From JBBQHM01 sp038323965 (GTDB lineage: Bacteria; Verrucomicrobiota; Verrucomicrobiia; Chthoniobacterales; UBA10450): a stretch of DNA of 39,164 nucleotides. Below are positions 37,911-39,164 of the stretch, piece after piece. The position numbers and the translations under genes were made by a program. Every line of letters starts with the position of its first letter. The stretch's first letter is position 1. The stretch is from positions 1-39,164 of the forward strand of contig JBBQHM010000008.1 in the NCBI GenBank assembly GCA_038323965.1. Reading direction: 5' to 3'. The notes beneath the pieces were generated by a model. The model searched no databases, had not been told where the DNA came from, and saw nothing but the letters and a program-made list of their open reading frames with translations.

Positions 37911-38552
37911 CTAGGCGGCGGCGTGACCCGGCTCTTCGCCCAGATATTTAATCACAAGCCGCAACCGCGCGTTGACATCGAGTTCCTCCAGCACGTGCTG
38001 GCGACGAACTGGATCGGAAACGAAAGTCGCGGCGACAAGATCCGCCAGCATTTCAGGATCAGCCAGATCCGATAAATACCGATCAACCTTGGCCGGTAAC
38101 TCGCGACCGGTGCTTTTGAGTTTTGCGTACGACTCTACCACCTTGGCGCTTAAGGCCTCAGTCTGAACCGTCACCTCGGTCCCTGATTTGAGCGGTTCGA
38201 TTCTGGCGATGGGAAAGGGTGAAACCTGCTCGAAGCCGGTGAAGCGGACACGTTTTAAACCCTGCAAAATCAGATTCGAAGTCCCATCTTCGCGGCCGAC
38301 GCACGCGCGGATGAGACCGACCGTCGCGACGTGATGAAAGTCCGCGGCGGAATTCCAATTGCTGCGCGGCGGTCTGACGAGCGCAACCGAGAAGACGCGT
38401 TCGTTGGTGAGCGCGTGCTCCAGCATCTCGCGATACCGGGGTTCAAATATATAGAGCGGCAGCAAGGCGCGCGGGAATAACAATGCGCCGGCTAACGGCA
38501 TCACGGGGACGCGATCGGGTAAAACTGCCGGCTCTTCCATTAACTCCCTCAT
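37911..38552 (-). CDS. LON substrate-binding domain protein (no protease domain)
   Basis: About 213 residues from ATG 38550-38552; GTG 38555 or ATG 38540 are alternatives. VPVMPLAGALLFPRALLPLYIFEPRYREML is the LON N-terminal domain start; VGLIRACVGREDGTSNLILQGLKRVRF is its core, and the C-terminal helical part contains DPVRRQHVLEELDVNARLRLVIKYL. There is no AAA or protease domain, so it is a stand-alone LON_substr_bdg protein, function not established. It follows the 3-dehydroquinate dehydratase gene by 45 bases on the same strand. Confidence 0.9.
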   Translation of the reverse strand: MRELMEEPAVLPDRVPVMPLAGALLFPRALLPLYIFEPRYREMLEHALTNERVFSVALVRPPRSNWNSAADFHHVATVGLIRACVGREDGTSNLILQGLKRVRFTGFEQVSPFPIARIEPLKSGTEVTVQTEALSAKVVESYAKLKSTGRELPAKVDRYLSDLADPEMLADLVAATFVSDPVRRQHVLEELDVNARLRLVIKYLGEEPGHAAA

Positions 38553-38597
38553 CACTTGGCTATACGCACGGAATCGAGCCGGAGTTACCGCATTTCG

Positions 38598-39164
38598 TCA
38601 AACGATGCTCAGCAATGAACGTAACTGTTTCACCGTCGGCTGCCCATCGACGATCGACGAACTCATCGCTGCATAAACGAACGGCGAACCGCAGCGCGCG
38701 AAAAGTAAGCGCGAGAGTGTTCCGTACTTTCCGATGCCCATGGCGGCAATCGGTGTTGTCGTCGTGGTCGCGAACTGCAGCAAACGCGTTAAAGCAGCGG
38801 GCGTTTCCGTTCGCGTCGCAATCTTGAAGACATCCGCGTTGGCTCGTCGCGCCGCTTCCAGTTGCGCAGTCATGCGTGCCACGGACGGCGTTCCGCGAAA
38901 ATCGTGCACTGACACGATGAGCCGATCGACGCGTGCAATGCTGCGACGCATCGATTTCACGGAACGCAGCTCGATATCAACGTAATGCGCATAACTCGAA
39001 AAACGCGTGATCAACTGATTACGCGCAGCTGCATGCAACGTATTGAAACCGCCTTCCAACGGGTGCCGTGCGGTCACGATCAACGGCCGACTGGTTTTGC
39101 GCGCAAAGCGTTCAACTTCGTCGAGATGGTGCACAAGTGCATCGAGCCGCAGCTCAAAAAAATC
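38598..39164 (-). CDS. aroD: Type I 3-dehydroquinate dehydratase, 5' end outside the window
   Basis: The frame is open to the window edge and reads DFFELRLDALVHHLDEVERF there, so the true start lies beyond 39164. It dehydrates 3-dehydroquinate in the shikimate pathway. Type I marks are FELRLD (substrate-binding Glu and Arg), PLIVTARHPLEGG, VDIELRS, IVSVHDF (catalytic His), FKIATRTE (Schiff-base Lys) and AMGIGKYGTLSRLLFARCGSPFVYAA (the substrate-closing loop). At least 189 residues are visible, short of only the first one or two strands. The GTG at 39132 is an internal codon, not the start. Confidence 0.93.
   Translation of the reverse strand, partial: DFFELRLDALVHHLDEVERFARKTSRPLIVTARHPLEGGFNTLHAAARNQLITRFSSYAHYVDIELRSVKSMRRSIARVDRLIVSVHDFRGTPSVARMTAQLEAARRANADVFKIATRTETPAALTRLLQFATTTTTPIAAMGIGKYGTLSRLLFARCGSPFVYAAMSSSIVDGQPTVKQLRSLLSIV

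Noticed and set aside
1..39164. CRISPR array, prophage, toxin-antitoxin or restriction system
   Set aside because: No spaced direct repeats, phage structural genes, toxin-like small gene pairs or methylase motifs were found.

Overview
This 39 kb window is ordinary, gene-dense bacterial chromosome (GC-rich, about 45 protein genes, one tRNA, no prophage, insertion sequence or CRISPR array seen). The gene set and residue-level details suggest the phylum Verrucomicrobiota, probably a soil-type lineage: a Dxs with the GDA/GHAGTAIS variant motifs that I associate with the PVC group, RNase HIII, a DUF6580 membrane protein, a tiny Lys/Ala-rich histone-H1-like peptide, and dispersed hairpin repeats of the GTCAT(C/T)C-GAGCGAAGTCGA type. 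The taxonomic assignment is inference; no 16S rRNA gene is present.

Layout. 1-2333 (minus): the 5' end of a PUR-like nucleic-acid-binding gene and rnr (RNase R). 2426-4186 (plus): folP, cdaA (c-di-AMP synthase) and, overlapping the end of cdaA in another frame, a 51-codon ORF resembling only the membrane anchor of CdaR/YbbR. 4183-4638 (minus): a SprT-like metalloprotease. 4852-7889 (plus): rodA, scpA, an NAD-dependent epimerase-like gene and a small winged-helix-like protein. 7886-11118 (minus): xseB-dxs-ABC ATPase. 11216-11620 (plus): a degenerate receiver protein. 11617-13091 (minus): gcvT-gcvH. 13177-15587 (plus): a rhomboid-like protein lacking the catalytic residues, coproheme decarboxylase (hemQ/chdC), tRNA-Ser(GGA) and a TPR lipoprotein whose frame runs out of the tRNA. 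15588-24457 (minus): suhB-ispF-cysS-left-handed-beta-helix protein; the Lys/Ala-rich peptide with its own terminator; yicC-gmk-coaC-coaB; mutY-trpB.

24469-27086 (plus): RNase HIII, a DUF4388 (PATAN) protein, a helical protein and an HU-like protein; these face a large hybrid histidine kinase (27100-29595, minus). 29768-37901 (plus): a cellulose-synthase-like GT2, an L,D-transpeptidase, ribosomal protein S20, the DUF6580 membrane protein, pyruvate dehydrogenase E1 alpha, E1 beta and E2, a two-helix membrane protein and dGTPase. 37911-39164 (minus): a LON-domain protein and a truncated type I 3-dehydroquinate dehydratase.

Most genes are housekeeping: RNA decay, folate, c-di-AMP signalling, wall elongation, isoprenoids, glycine cleavage, heme, CoA, GMP, DNA repair and pyruvate oxidation. 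The most unusual items are the stand-alone CdaR-anchor ORF, the 24-residue basic peptide with dedicated ribosome-binding site and terminator, the three-copy hairpin repeat that supplies the trpB stop codon and separates pdhA from pdhB, the catalytically dead rhomboid with a Cys-rich tail, the receiver lacking its conserved Lys, and the tRNA-Ser/lipoprotein overlap. I see no clear multi-gene undescribed defence or mobile system here.
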